Source: JACPNO01 sp963825405
Lineage (GTDB): Bacteria; Acidobacteriota; Terriglobia; Bryobacterales; Bryobacteraceae
DNA: 64,000 nt
NCBI GenBank assembly: GCA_963825405.1
Contig: CAWGTB010000005.1
Location: 558,001 to 622,000, forward strand
Direction: 5' to 3'
A program made the position numbers and the translations under genes. Below the pieces are notes generated by a model. It made no database searches. It saw nothing but the letters and a program-made list of their open reading frames with translations, and was not told where the DNA came from. Shown in pieces: positions 48,712 through 58,314 of the stretch; within the stretch, counting starts at the first letter, position 1, and the number at the start of each line of letters is the position of its first letter.

Positions 48712-51268
48712 ATGCTGCCGCGACCCCTTTTCTCCCGCTGCGCCCTGGCTGTGGCGGCGGCCTCCGTGTGGGGCGCCGCGGCGCAAACTTCTCCCAACCT
48801 TCCCCAGCAAGCGGTCGAGCTCCTCGAAGACTAAGTGCGGAGCGTGTCACGGCGAATCGCAGATGTCGGGCCTCGACATCCGCCAGCGCGAAGGGCTGTT
48901 AAAAGGCGGCAAACAAGGCCCCGCCGTGCAACCGGGACAAGCCGATGCCAGCCTGCTTTTCCAGGCGGCCGCCCATACTGGCGCGTTGAAAATGCCGCCG
49001 GGCAGCAAGTCTCCGCTGCCTGCCGCTGACCTGACGATTCTGCGCGAGTGGATCAATCAAGGCGCGAAGTGGCCGGACGCAACGACCGCCGCGCGGCGCC
49101 CGCGTTCTACCTGGTGGTCCTTCCAGGATTTGAAACGGCCCGCGGTGCCCCAGGGAGCGGCGAATCCGATCGATGCTTTCGTTCAGGCGAAGCTGGCCGA
49201 GAAACATCTCAAGCCCGCACCTGCCGCCGACAAAATTGCCCTGATCCGGCGGGCTTACTTCGACGTGATCGGCTTGCCGCCTACTCCGGCGCAGGTGGAT
49301 CGTTTCGTGCAGGACACGTCGGCAACGGCATTCGAGAAAGTAGTGGATGAGCTGCTGGCGTCGCCGCATTATGGCGAGCGCTGGGGCCGGCAATGGCTGG
49401 ATGTGGTTCGCTATGCCGATAGCGCCGGGTTCGAAGGCGATGTCTACTATCCCAATGCATGGCGCTTTCGCGACTACGTAATCAAGTCGTTCAACGAGGA
49501 TAAGCCCTACGACCGCTTCGTGCAGGAGCAAATCGCCGGCGACGAGCTTTGGCCGGACAATCTGGACCTTGCCGGATTCTACGATGTGCCGCCGGAGAAG
49601 CTGGAGCATCTCGAGGCGCGGGTCGGCACCACGATGTACACCATCGGACCGGAAATTCAGGAATCGTACCTGGACGCGACCAAGCTGCGCTACGAAAGGC
49701 TTACGGATTGGGTGGACACAACGGGCTCCGCGTTCATGGGCCTCACGCTCGGCTGCGCGCGCTGCCACGATCACAAATTCGATCCCATTCCGCAGAAGGA
49801 TTATTACCGCATGCAGGCGGTGTTCGCCGCGAGCCAACCGGAGTTGCTGCCGGTGGTCACCGGGATGAGCGGGACCCACCGCGACGAGTATTACCACAAC
49901 ATGCTCGCAGTGGCGGAAGCGCGCTCGGCTTATCAAACCCTGGAGCGCAAAGTTAAAGAGCGGGTATTGCAGGAGAAAAAGAAAAATTTTTCCGCTGAAG
50001 CGGTGCGCGCCTATGAAATCCCCGCCGAGAAGCGCACAGCCGGGCAGAACGAGCTCGCAGCCCCGGTCGCCAAGGCCTACGGCGAGATCAAGGTCGAAGA
50101 ATACTTCACGCCCGAAGAGCGCAAGCTCCACCAAGAGCTGGACCAGCGCATCGTTCAGGCGGTCCTCGAACTGCCTGACAAAGACCCGTCCCATCGAGTG
50201 CGCTTCGATGGCTTGTTTGATCTGCCAGTGGCTACGGTGCTGGGGCACGTCGATCCGGAAAATATTCCCGACGTCTTCGTACTGAACCGCGGCGATCTGG
50301 GAAGGAACAAGGCCAAAGTGGGTCCGGGTCTGCCTTCGGCCTTGGTCGAAACAGGTGATCCGCAAGACCTGGTACCCGAAAAATTCGGCCCGCGCTATCG
50401 CAAACAGCTAGCTCTGTGGCTCACCAAGCCCGACCATCCGCTCACTGCGCGCGTCATGGTCAACCGTATCTGGCAGGGACATTTCGGACGCGGCATCGTC
50501 GCCACCACCAACGACTTCGGCCGCCAGGGGCTGCCGCCTTCGCACCCGGAATTGCTGGACTGGCTGGCATCGGAATTCGTCGCCAATAACTGGAGCCTGA
50601 AATCGCTGCACCGCGTCATCATGTTGTCGGACACTTACCAGCGCGCCAGCCGCTTCACGGATGAAAACGACAGCAAGATCGATCCGGACAATGCGTATCT
50701 CTGGCGCATGAACCGGCGCCGTCTGGAAGCGGAAGCCGTGTGGGACGAGATTCATGCAGTGGCCGGCACGCTGAACACGAAGATGGGCGGCAGGCCGGTG
50801 ATTCCTCCTTTGACGACGGCCGAGCTGATGCCGATGCGCATCAAATCGTGGTGGGTGACCCCGGCCGATCCGTCCGAAGGCAACCGGCGCGCGGTCTACA
50901 TTTTGTCGCGGCGGAATTTCACGTTTCCGATGTTCGACCGCTTCGACCGGCCGGAATCTTCCGCCAGTTGCCCGGTGCGCGAAGTAACAACGGTCGCGCC
51001 GCAAGCCCTCTGGGGGCTGAATAATCAGATCACCTACGAGCAAGCCGAGAAGTTTGCCGCGCGCCTGATGCACGAGGATGGCAAAGATCCAGCGGAGTGG
51101 GTGCGCGCAGCGTGGCGTTTGGCTCTTTCGCGGGAGCCATCGGCAGTGGAAGAGCGGGAAGCGCTGCAGCTCATGAACAAATTGGCAGAAAAGCAAAGCA
51201 CCGAGGAGGGCCTCGCGCAATTGTGCCTGGCGATCTTCAATCTTGGCGAGTTTGAGTACATCGATTGA
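48712..51268 (+). CDS. Planctomycete-type cytochrome protein, PSCyt1/DUF1549/DUF1553 (one frameshift)
   Basis: A large exported protein of about 851 residues with three parts: a short PSCyt1 region with haem motif CGACH (residue about 44), a DUF1549 domain with the second motif GCARCHDHKFDPIPQKDYY (residue about 348), and a DUF1553 domain (MVNRIWQGHFGRGIVATTND, YQRASRFTDEN). The signal peptide and haem motif are in different frames: ATG 48712 (LAVAAASVWGAAAQ) meets TAA at 48832 and continues one frame over as KCGACHGESQMSG. One extra base near 48826-48833 explains this. The DUF1501 partner follows after 22 bases. No biochemical function is established. Confidence 0.9.
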
Positions 51269-51290
51269 TGAGAAATGACGAGGGGGATCT

Positions 51291-52736
51291 GTGAATCCAT
51301 TTTCCTGCGAACGGCGCGCGGTAGTACGATCGCGGCGTGAATTTCTGCAAAAAGCCGGGCTGGGCGTGGGCTCGCTCGCCCTGGCCGACCTGCTGCAGCG
51401 CGAAGCATTCGCCGCCCCCATCGTCACCAATCCGCTGTCCGAAAGAGCGCCGCATTTCCCGGCACAAGCCAAGCGCGTGATTTTTTTCTTCATGCAGGGC
51501 GGGCCGAGCCAGGTGGATACGTTCGATCCCAAGCCGGTCCTGAATCGCCTGGATGGCCAGCCGACTCCGGCCAGCTTTTTCGGGGAAGATATTGCGCTCG
51601 CGCAGATCAAGGTCAACGAATCGAAATTGCTGGGCACCAAACGCGTGTTTGCGCACCACGGCAAATCAGGACTGGAAATTTCCGATCTGTTCCCACACCT
51701 GTCGCAGCATGCCGATGATCTGGCAGTAGTGCGGTCCTGCTATCACGAATCCTTCGTGCACGGCCCGGCGATCAGCATGATTCATACCGGCTCGCTGCGC
51801 CTGGGCAGCCCCAGCATGGGCGCTTGGGTGCTGTACGGGCTGGGCAGCGAGACGGAAAATCTGCCGGCGTACGTCGTGATGTCGGATAGTTTTCTACGCA
51901 ATGGCAAATCGGTGGTGGGCTCCGGCTTTCTGCCGGCGATTTTCCAGGGCACCTACGTTTCGACCGAAGGCATGCCGTTCGAAAATCTCGATCCGCCGCA
52001 GCAGCTTTCCGGCAACCGCCAGCGCATGATCCTCGATCAGTTGAAGCAGTGGAACGAGCGCCACTTCAGCGAGCGGCCCGATGATACGGCCCTTTCCGCC
52101 CGCATCGCCAACTACGAGCTGGCGTTCCGCATGCAAATGGCGGCGCCGGAATTGACCGATCTTTCGAAAGAGCCCGAGTCCGTGCGTAAGCTCTACGGCC
52201 TCGACGACGAGCAAACTTCCAAGTTCGGACGCATCTGCCTGCTCTCGCGACGCATGGTGGAGCGCGGCGTGCGTTTCGTCCACATCTATAACGCCGATTG
52301 GGACGGCCACGCCGAGTGCGACAAGAACCATCGTGACAACGCGCGCCGGGCGGACCTGCCCATGGCCGGACTGCTGGCCGATCTCAAAGCCCGCGGTTTG
52401 CTGGAAAGCACGCTGGTCGTCTGCGCCGGCGAATTCGGCCGCACGCCGATGATGCAAGGCAAAGAAGGCCGCGACCACAATCCGTTTGGCTTTTCGGTGT
52501 GGATGGCTGGCGGCGGCATCAAAGGCGGCAAAGCCATCGGCGCCACCGACGAGATCGGCTACCGCGCGGTGGAGAATCGCATCCATGTCCACGATCTTCA
52601 CGCCACCATGCTGGAATTGCTGGGGTTAGAGCACAAACGGCTCAGCGTTCCGGTATCAGGGTTGGATAAGCGCCTTTCCGGCGTCGCGTCGGAGGGCGAG
52701 AATGCCTTCACCAAGCGGCTGCTGGCGGCCGGCTAG
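51291..52736 (+). CDS. DUF1501 protein with Tat signal
   Basis: A 481-residue DUF1501 protein of the alkaline-phosphatase/sulfatase-like fold. The twin-arginine signal is SRREFLQKAGLGVGSLALAD, then FFFMQGGPSQVDTFDPKP, GSPSMGAWVLYGLG, GRICLLSRRMVERGVRFVHI, VVCAGEFGRTPMMQ and GRDHNPFGFSVWMAGGGIKG. Such proteins nearly always lie beside DUF1549/1553 genes, and the pair is thought to work in the periplasm on polysaccharides or sulfated compounds, although this is not proven. GTG 51291 is 22 bases after the DUF1549/1553 stop. A small secreted protein follows after 6 bases. Confidence 0.93.
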   Translation: MNPFSCERRAVVRSRREFLQKAGLGVGSLALADLLQREAFAAPIVTNPLSERAPHFPAQAKRVIFFFMQGGPSQVDTFDPKPVLNRLDGQPTPASFFGEDIALAQIKVNESKLLGTKRVFAHHGKSGLEISDLFPHLSQHADDLAVVRSCYHESFVHGPAISMIHTGSLRLGSPSMGAWVLYGLGSETENLPAYVVMSDSFLRNGKSVVGSGFLPAIFQGTYVSTEGMPFENLDPPQQLSGNRQRMILDQLKQWNERHFSERPDDTALSARIANYELAFRMQMAAPELTDLSKEPESVRKLYGLDDEQTSKFGRICLLSRRMVERGVRFVHIYNADWDGHAECDKNHRDNARRADLPMAGLLADLKARGLLESTLVVCAGEFGRTPMMQGKEGRDHNPFGFSVWMAGGGIKGGKAIGATDEIGYRAVENRIHVHDLHATMLELLGLEHKRLSVPVSGLDKRLSGVASEGENAFTKRLLAAG

Positions 52737-52742
52737 GCGTTC

Positions 52743-53204
52743 ATGGTCGTTCTGGTAGCGTTCCTGGCACTGCTGCAGGCACCCGCCGCAAAACTGCCCG
52801 TTTACCGAGGGCCAATCGAGCTGCAGGCGGCCATCGGCGGTCTGGAGAAGGGCCGCTACGAAATGGAAGTCTCGCGGGCTACAGGCGACTACGTTCTAAC
52901 CTTCTCGCAAGGAGATCAGAAAAAGTTAACTCTCACCGGGCATGTCCAGCACCAGGAAGAGGAACCGCCGAAAGACCGTGTGCCCGTCATGGGCGCCCAC
53001 TTCCTGCGTTCGTCGGAAGATCCGCTGCCCACGGGTCAGGAGCGCCAGTTCAGCCAGACCGGCGCGGCTCAATACGAAGAAGAGAAGCGCGACTGGAAAG
53101 CCGTGATTCGGATCTACAAGTCCGCTCAGGGCGGCAATGCCTGGTTTGTGTTTCAGGAACGCGGAAAAGCGGGCGCCTGGACGACCGTTTTGTTCAAGCC
53201 TTGA
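52743..53204 (+). CDS. Small secreted protein of unknown function
   Basis: A 153-residue protein with a hydrophobic N-terminus (VVLVAFLALLQAPAAK), likely a signal peptide. The rest is strand-rich: LEKGRYEMEVSRATGDYVLT, QKKLTLTGHVQHQEEEPPKD and WKAVIRIYKSAQGG. No family is recognised. It starts 6 bases after the DUF1501 gene and probably ends that transcript, since a hairpin follows directly. Confidence 0.65.
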   Translation: MVVLVAFLALLQAPAAKLPVYRGPIELQAAIGGLEKGRYEMEVSRATGDYVLTFSQGDQKKLTLTGHVQHQEEEPPKDRVPVMGAHFLRSSEDPLPTGQERQFSQTGAAQYEEEKRDWKAVIRIYKSAQGGNAWFVFQERGKAGAWTTVLFKP

Positions 53205-53206
53205 GT

Positions 53207-53226
53207 CACCACCCCTCGTGGTGGTG
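53207..53226 (+). terminator. Hairpin after the DUF1501 operon
   Basis: caccacc (53207-53213) pairs with ggtggtg (53220-53226) around a six-base loop, a seven-base-pair stem directly after the stop codon at 53204. No T-run follows, so it is a weak intrinsic terminator at best, or a transcript-stabilising stem. Confidence 0.45.
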
Positions 53227-53422
53227 CTAAATCGCGGGTGTGGCGTAAGTGGTTCGCTCTATCATTCACATTAACTCTATATTTTTCAAATAGATGAAGA
53301 GTTTGTTGCCCTCCTGTATCTTTTGACTGTTAACCATCGACAGGTGTTCATTTCCCGCATTTTGTTTGGAATTTATACAGTCTTTACCCTATAACTTCAG
53401 GGAAGGGACTTGGAAGAAGACA
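53227..53422. other. AT-rich intergenic stretch, likely promoter
   Basis: About 196 bases without a gene and clearly richer in A/T than the flanks (tatatttttcaaatagatgaagag). It holds ttgact (53323-53328) and tatacag (53374-53380), which are not at ideal promoter spacing from each other. It probably carries the promoter of the next small gene. No repeat or RNA structure was seen. Confidence 0.35.
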
Positions 53423-53932
53423 ATGATCTGGTGGTGGAAATCACAATTGGACTCTCCGGACGGGGCAACCCGCAACCGGGCGATCGCCAAGCTTGTGGAC
53501 ACACTGGATCATCCGAGCGAAGATCGCCGGCGCAAAGCGATCCAGCTGCTGGCCGGCATCGGTCATCAAGAAGTAGTTCGCTGGTCCCTCAAACAGATCA
53601 CCAATCGCGAGTCCGCCGGGTTTGGCGTGGGCCTGCTCACCCAGGTTGTGACGGATTTCCCGCACGCCATCGAGAGCGAGCACCTGCAAGCGGTTGCCGA
53701 GATCGAAGATCCCATGGAAAAGCTGTCCGCCCCGCCGCTGAACTGGGCAGGAAAGCCGCTGCCCGCCGGTTGGGAAAACCTGCGGACGGTGGATTGTTCG
53801 GAACTGCGCGAAAAGGCGACTGCCGAGCTGCAGCGCCGCGACGCCGCCGAAACCAAATGGCGCCGGGCCGACGAAGAGCGGAAGCAAGAGCGCACGAAGC
53901 TGGAAGTCGTCGCGAAAATCCGCACGGCGTAA
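53423..53932 (+). CDS. Small HEAT-like helical protein, unknown
   Basis: A 169-residue mostly helical protein. RNRAIAKLVDTLDHPSEDRR and RRKAIQLLAGIGHQEVVRWS resemble one or two HEAT-like helix pairs, and the C-terminus is a charged coiled coil (ELQRRDAAETKWRRADEERK). No signal peptide is present. The start is ATG 53423; an earlier TTG at 53366 is in frame but lies in the AT-rich leader. It ends 7 bases before the convergent DUF1501 gene. The function is unknown. Confidence 0.6.
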   Translation: MIWWWKSQLDSPDGATRNRAIAKLVDTLDHPSEDRRRKAIQLLAGIGHQEVVRWSLKQITNRESAGFGVGLLTQVVTDFPHAIESEHLQAVAEIEDPMEKLSAPPLNWAGKPLPAGWENLRTVDCSELREKATAELQRRDAAETKWRRADEERKQERTKLEVVAKIRTA

Positions 53933-53939
53933 TCGCCAG

Positions 53940-55340
53940 CTAACTCTTAAGAATTCCTTCGATCACTTGACCGTGTACGTCCGTCAAACGGCGGCGGATG
54001 CCGTTGTGGTAGAACGTCAGCCGCTCATGGTCGAGCCCAAGCAAGTGGAGCGCGGTGGCGTGATAATCGTAAACTGTCACGGGATTCTCGGCTGGCGTGT
54101 GGCCGACTTCATCCGATACTCCGTAGGCGAAACCGGGTTTGACACCCGCGCCGGCCATCCAGCAGGTGAAGCAGTCGGGATGATGATCACGGCCGCGCTT
54201 GCCGGAGCCTTGCGCGACTGGCGTCCGCCCAAATTCCGTAACGCCCATGACCAGCGTGTCTTCGAGCAAGCCACGGGCGGCCAAATCTTTGAGCAGCGCT
54301 GCTGCGGGTTGATCGTACTCGGCGGCCATGCGCGAGTGGTTTCCCAGCAGGTCGCCGTGGGCATCCCAATCTTTGCCTGCGCCGCCGTGGAAAACCTGCA
54401 CGAAACGCACGCCGCGCTCCAGCAGGCGGCGGGCGAGTAAGCAATTCTTCGCAAAACCGGAAGTTTCTTTTTTGTCCAGGCCATAGAGCTGGCGAGTAGC
54501 GGGCGATTCGCGCTCGAAATCGGCGATCTCCGGCACGCTCATCTGCATGCGCGCGGCTAATTCGTAGGACCGCAGGCGGGCTTCGAGCGAGGTATCGCCT
54601 GGATGCTGTTCCGCATACTGGCGGTTCACGCGTTCCAGCCACTCCATGCTCGCCTGGCGCTCGGCGGGCGCGATATCGTGCGGCGTGGCGAGATCCGGAA
54701 CCAGATCACCGGAAGTGCGGAAAGCCGTGCCCTGGCAGGACGCCGGCAGAAATCCGTTGGACCACTGCAGCGTCCCGCCCCAGGGATAGCTGTACGGATC
54801 GGGCAGCACCACGAACGCCGGCAAGTTCTGATTCTCGGTGCCCAAACCGTACGTGACCCACGCGCCCATGCTTGGAAAGCCGGTAAGGATGAACCCGGTA
54901 TTCATCTGCGCGACGGCCGGCATGTGGTTGGCGCTCTTCGCAACCATCGAGCGGATGACGGTCAGCTTGTCAGCGCATCCGGCCAGATTGGGCAGCAGAT
55001 CACTGACCCAGAGTCCGCTATCGCCGCGCTGCTTGAACGCGAAAGGACCGTTGAACAGATTGCCGGCCTGGCCGAAAAAGGTCGGCATGTCATACGGCTT
55101 GCCATCGCGCTTGACCAGTTCGGGTTTGTAATCGAAAGTATCCAGGTGGCTCATGCCGCCGACGCAGAAAAGCTGCACGATGCGTTTGGCTTTGGGTGCG
55201 AAATGCGGCTTCTGCAGGATTTCGGCTGCGGGCAAATCTTTGTTCAGCAGCCACGCCAGCGCCATCCAGCCGAAGCCAGCGCCGGAGTCCAGCAGGAACT
55301 TACGCCGTAGAATCGCATCGCGGTCCAGCCTAATGGACAT
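53940..55340 (-). CDS. DUF1501 protein with Tat-like signal, second copy
   Basis: A 466-residue DUF1501 protein, partner of the DUF1549/1553 gene upstream. The start MSIRLDRDAILRRKFLLDSG holds a twin-arginine-like RRKFLL, then WMALAWLL. Family blocks follow: LFCVGGMSHLDTFDYKPE, GFPSMGAWVTYGLG, LLARRLLERGVRFVQVFHGG, LVMGVTEFGRTPVAQG and GRDHHPDCFTCWMAGAGVKP. ATG 55340 is chosen; the longer open frame upstream lies inside the preceding gene, and the start already overlaps its end by 11 bases. It is a diverged paralog of the protein at 51291, facing it across the HEAT-like gene. Confidence 0.92.
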   Translation of the reverse strand: MSIRLDRDAILRRKFLLDSGAGFGWMALAWLLNKDLPAAEILQKPHFAPKAKRIVQLFCVGGMSHLDTFDYKPELVKRDGKPYDMPTFFGQAGNLFNGPFAFKQRGDSGLWVSDLLPNLAGCADKLTVIRSMVAKSANHMPAVAQMNTGFILTGFPSMGAWVTYGLGTENQNLPAFVVLPDPYSYPWGGTLQWSNGFLPASCQGTAFRTSGDLVPDLATPHDIAPAERQASMEWLERVNRQYAEQHPGDTSLEARLRSYELAARMQMSVPEIADFERESPATRQLYGLDKKETSGFAKNCLLARRLLERGVRFVQVFHGGAGKDWDAHGDLLGNHSRMAAEYDQPAAALLKDLAARGLLEDTLVMGVTEFGRTPVAQGSGKRGRDHHPDCFTCWMAGAGVKPGFAYGVSDEVGHTPAENPVTVYDYHATALHLLGLDHERLTFYHNGIRRRLTDVHGQVIEGILKS

Positions 55341-58293
55341 AGACAAACTCCGTCGCGTTGAACAGGCCCCAGCATAGCGCCTGCAGGCCGTGCTCGGCGA
55401 GAAGGGACTGGCTCCACGCACGTTCCTCGCTCGATGGCGGGCGGCCCAGCGCAATCTGAAACGCGCGATCAATCCGGGCTTGCGGATCGCTGCCGGCATC
55501 GCTGCTAACGCGCGCCGCGAAGGCTTTCGACTGGCGGACAACGAAAGCGCTGTTCATCAGACTCAGGGCCTGCAGCGCCGTGGTGGTAGTCGCGCGGCGC
55601 GGCGTTTTGACGGAGGGCAGCGGGCAATCGAGCGCGTCCAGCATCGGGCTGCCGGCCGAATTCACATTCATGCGATATACCGTGCGGCGGTTGAGCTCGG
55701 GATCGGCGGAATCGATGAGTGAATAAATTTCGAGCGACCCTTTCTTTTCCGATGTGAATGGGCGGAAACTGGGTCCGCCGGCTTTCTCGTTGAGCGTGCC
55801 GCTGGCAGTCAGCATCGCGTCGCGGACGGCTTCGCCCTCCAGACGCTGCGGTGAAAAACGCCACAGAAAACGATCGTCAGTGTCCTTGGCCGCCGCCTCG
55901 GCATTGTAGGCTGACGACTGTTGATAAGTTTGCGACAGCAGAATTTCCTTGTGCAGCTTCTTCACGCTCCAGCCGCTGTCGATGAAGCGGCGCGCCAGCC
56001 AATCGAGCAACTCAGGATGCGACGGGGCACCGCCGTTGAATCCTAAATCGTTGGGGCTGGCCACGATTCCCGCGCCGAAATGATAATGCCAAATCCGGTT
56101 GGCCATGGCACGAGAGAACAGCGGATTGGCGGGGGTCGCGATCCACTCGGCCAGCTTCACGCGCCGGGGCGACTCAGGGGCATTGGTGTCGAGCCCGAGA
56201 TCGCCGCTCAGGCCAGCTACGCAAGTAGGTGCGCCCGCTGCAACCGGCTCGCCTTTCATTGACACGTCGCCGCGTTTCAGAACAAACGTGGGATCCGGCT
56301 TTTTGATTTCCGCTGCGTAGGCTTTCACCGGCTCGGGAATGGCTTTGAGTTCCTGATTCAGCCGCGTAAGCTCGGCGCGCAAGGTTTCGACGCGGGCGCG
56401 GACGGTATCCGGCATGGCCGCGGTCAGCTCCGCCCAGGAAACGCTGGGAGCTCCAGCGGCATACGAAGCCGCTATTTGCTCCGGCGATAGCACGATGTCA
56501 TACACACGCGCTTCGTCCAGCTCCAATTCCGCAGTAGATTTGAAGCCGACTACGGCATCGTTGCGCACGTAAGTCTGCAGGCGGCCCACCGGCGTATCGA
56601 TCTCCGGCTTGTACGGCGCGCCGTAGGGCTTGCCGTTGCGATAAATGGCGATCACGCCATCGCTCGCGTAGGTGATCGCGAGGTGAATCGTGTCGCCGGC
56701 GTGGGCGTCTTCAACGGGGCCGTTCACATTGGTCGAGCGGAAGCGCGCGGTGCTTTGGTTTTCCCACTGCTTCTTTTCGTCGGCCGCGTAGCGAATGCCG
56801 TCGAGAGCCGCGCCCCGGTAGCCGCTGGTGTTGCCGACTTGCAAAATCGTAGCGCCTTTTTCCGGCGGCTTGCGCACGAAAATCCAGGCTTCGAGCGTTT
56901 TCTCGCGGAGGTCGCGCGGCAAGGGGATGGTCGAAATCATCTCGGGATCTTTCTTGCCCACCCAACGCAAACGCCCATCCGCCAGTTCCGCTCCTTCCGG
57001 CAGGGCGGCATGCAGCGATCCGATTTGATCGCGCAAGTCGGTGTCAAAAGTCCATTGAGCGATCGGCGCTGGCGAGTGTGCGCGCGGCTGCCCTTTCAGC
57101 GCCGCGAGTTCCGCCTCGATCGCGCTAATCCTCCCGCGAATCGCGCCCGTTTGCTCATCCCGCGCCTTCATCTCAGCGGGCGTGAGCACGGGCCGGTCGC
57201 CCTGCCAGACGCCTTCGAAGACTGCTTTCAGGCGGTAATAATCTTTCTGCGGAATCGGATCGAATTTGTGATCATGACAGCGCGCGCAGTTCACCGTCAG
57301 GCCCAGGAACGTCTGCCCGGCGGCTGCCAGCATGTCTTCCAGTTGATCCTCGCGAACCATCGCCCGCTGCTCGGCCACGGCCGACGTCAGGCCGACGTCA
57401 TCGGTAGGACCTGAAACCAGAAAGCCCGTGGCGACGATTCCATCATGGGTCACCGGCTCAAGCACGTCGCCGGCAATCTGCTCTTTGGCAAATTGCGCGT
57501 ACGATTTGTCCTGGTTGAAACTCTGGATCACGTAGTCGCGGTAGCGCCAGGCGTTATCGCGCATCCAATCGCGCTCGAAGCCCTCGCTCTCCGAAAAGCG
57601 CACGACATCCAGCCAGTGCCGCGCCCAGCGTTCGCCATAGTGCGGAGAGGCCAGCAGGCGGTCGATCAGCTTTTCGTACGCGTCCGGGCTTTCATCTTTG
57701 ACGAAGGCTTCAACTTCGTCCGGCGCCGGCGGCAAGCCGAGCAAATCGAAAGTCACGCGGCGGATCAGCGCGCGGCGGCTGGCGGGAGGCGAGGGCTGCA
57801 AACCCATTTCGCGCAATTTGGCGAACACCCAGCGGTCGATGGGCGATTGCGTCCATGCCTTCGGCATTCCCTGCGGCGATGGCGGCTCGGTGACCCGCAG
57901 CGGCTGCAGCGACCACCAATCGCGACCGCCTCGGCGATTGGCTTTCTGCGCGCCGATAGCCCAGGGAGCACCGGCTTCAATCCAACGCCGTAGCGTCTCG
58001 CGCTCGCCTGCCGGAAGCGGCGCAGTGGGCGGCATCTGGCCTTTCACCACTCGCTCGAAAAGGAGGCTGGCATCTGGCGCGCCCGGTTTAATGGCCGCGC
58101 CGCGAGTGCCCCCATGCAAGGCAGACTGCAGGCTGGACAAATCCAACCCGGCGATTTTGCTTTGAGAATTATGACAACCCTGGCAGCGCTTTTCCAGGAT
58201 TCCTGTGGCTTGCGATTCCAGTTCAGGCGCGGGTTGCGCGGAGAGCGTCAGGACCGAGAACCCGCAGCACGCGACCAGGAGCGCCTTGGACAT
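55330..58293 (-). CDS. Planctomycete-type cytochrome protein with LamG-like insert
   Basis: A 987-residue exported protein with an intact frame. Signal LLVACCGFSVLTLSA; haem motif CQGCH at residues 37-41; DUF1549 with LLGLPPAPDEVEAFVKDE, HWLDVVRFSESEGFERDW and the second motif NCARCHDHKFDPIPQKDYY; DUF1553 near the end (AMANRIWHYHFGAGIVASPN). Between them, at about residues 400-600, a concanavalin/LamG-like sandwich is inserted (IAQWTFDTDLRDQIGSLHAA, LEAWIFVRKPPEKGATILQV), which usually binds carbohydrate. The paralog at 48712 lacks it. Its stop lies inside the DUF1501 start, and the NTT-HEAT gene ends 21 bases upstream. Confidence 0.93.
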   Translation of the reverse strand: MSKALLVACCGFSVLTLSAQPAPELESQATGILEKRCQGCHNSQSKIAGLDLSSLQSALHGGTRGAAIKPGAPDASLLFERVVKGQMPPTAPLPAGERETLRRWIEAGAPWAIGAQKANRRGGRDWWSLQPLRVTEPPSPQGMPKAWTQSPIDRWVFAKLREMGLQPSPPASRRALIRRVTFDLLGLPPAPDEVEAFVKDESPDAYEKLIDRLLASPHYGERWARHWLDVVRFSESEGFERDWMRDNAWRYRDYVIQSFNQDKSYAQFAKEQIAGDVLEPVTHDGIVATGFLVSGPTDDVGLTSAVAEQRAMVREDQLEDMLAAAGQTFLGLTVNCARCHDHKFDPIPQKDYYRLKAVFEGVWQGDRPVLTPAEMKARDEQTGAIRGRISAIEAELAALKGQPRAHSPAPIAQWTFDTDLRDQIGSLHAALPEGAELADGRLRWVGKKDPEMISTIPLPRDLREKTLEAWIFVRKPPEKGATILQVGNTSGYRGAALDGIRYAADEKKQWENQSTARFRSTNVNGPVEDAHAGDTIHLAITYASDGVIAIYRNGKPYGAPYKPEIDTPVGRLQTYVRNDAVVGFKSTAELELDEARVYDIVLSPEQIAASYAAGAPSVSWAELTAAMPDTVRARVETLRAELTRLNQELKAIPEPVKAYAAEIKKPDPTFVLKRGDVSMKGEPVAAGAPTCVAGLSGDLGLDTNAPESPRRVKLAEWIATPANPLFSRAMANRIWHYHFGAGIVASPNDLGFNGGAPSHPELLDWLARRFIDSGWSVKKLHKEILLSQTYQQSSAYNAEAAAKDTDDRFLWRFSPQRLEGEAVRDAMLTASGTLNEKAGGPSFRPFTSEKKGSLEIYSLIDSADPELNRRTVYRMNVNSAGSPMLDALDCPLPSVKTPRRATTTTALQALSLMNSAFVVRQSKAFAARVSSDAGSDPQARIDRAFQIALGRPPSSEERAWSQSLLAEHGLQALCWGLFNATEFVYVH

Positions 58294-58314
58294 GTTGACC
58301 GTCTTCCCACCAGC

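Noticed and set aside
55341..55541. N-terminal extension of the second DUF1501 protein
   Set aside because: The 67 extra residues are antisense-like Arg-rich text within the upstream gene; the Tat-like signal starts at 55340.
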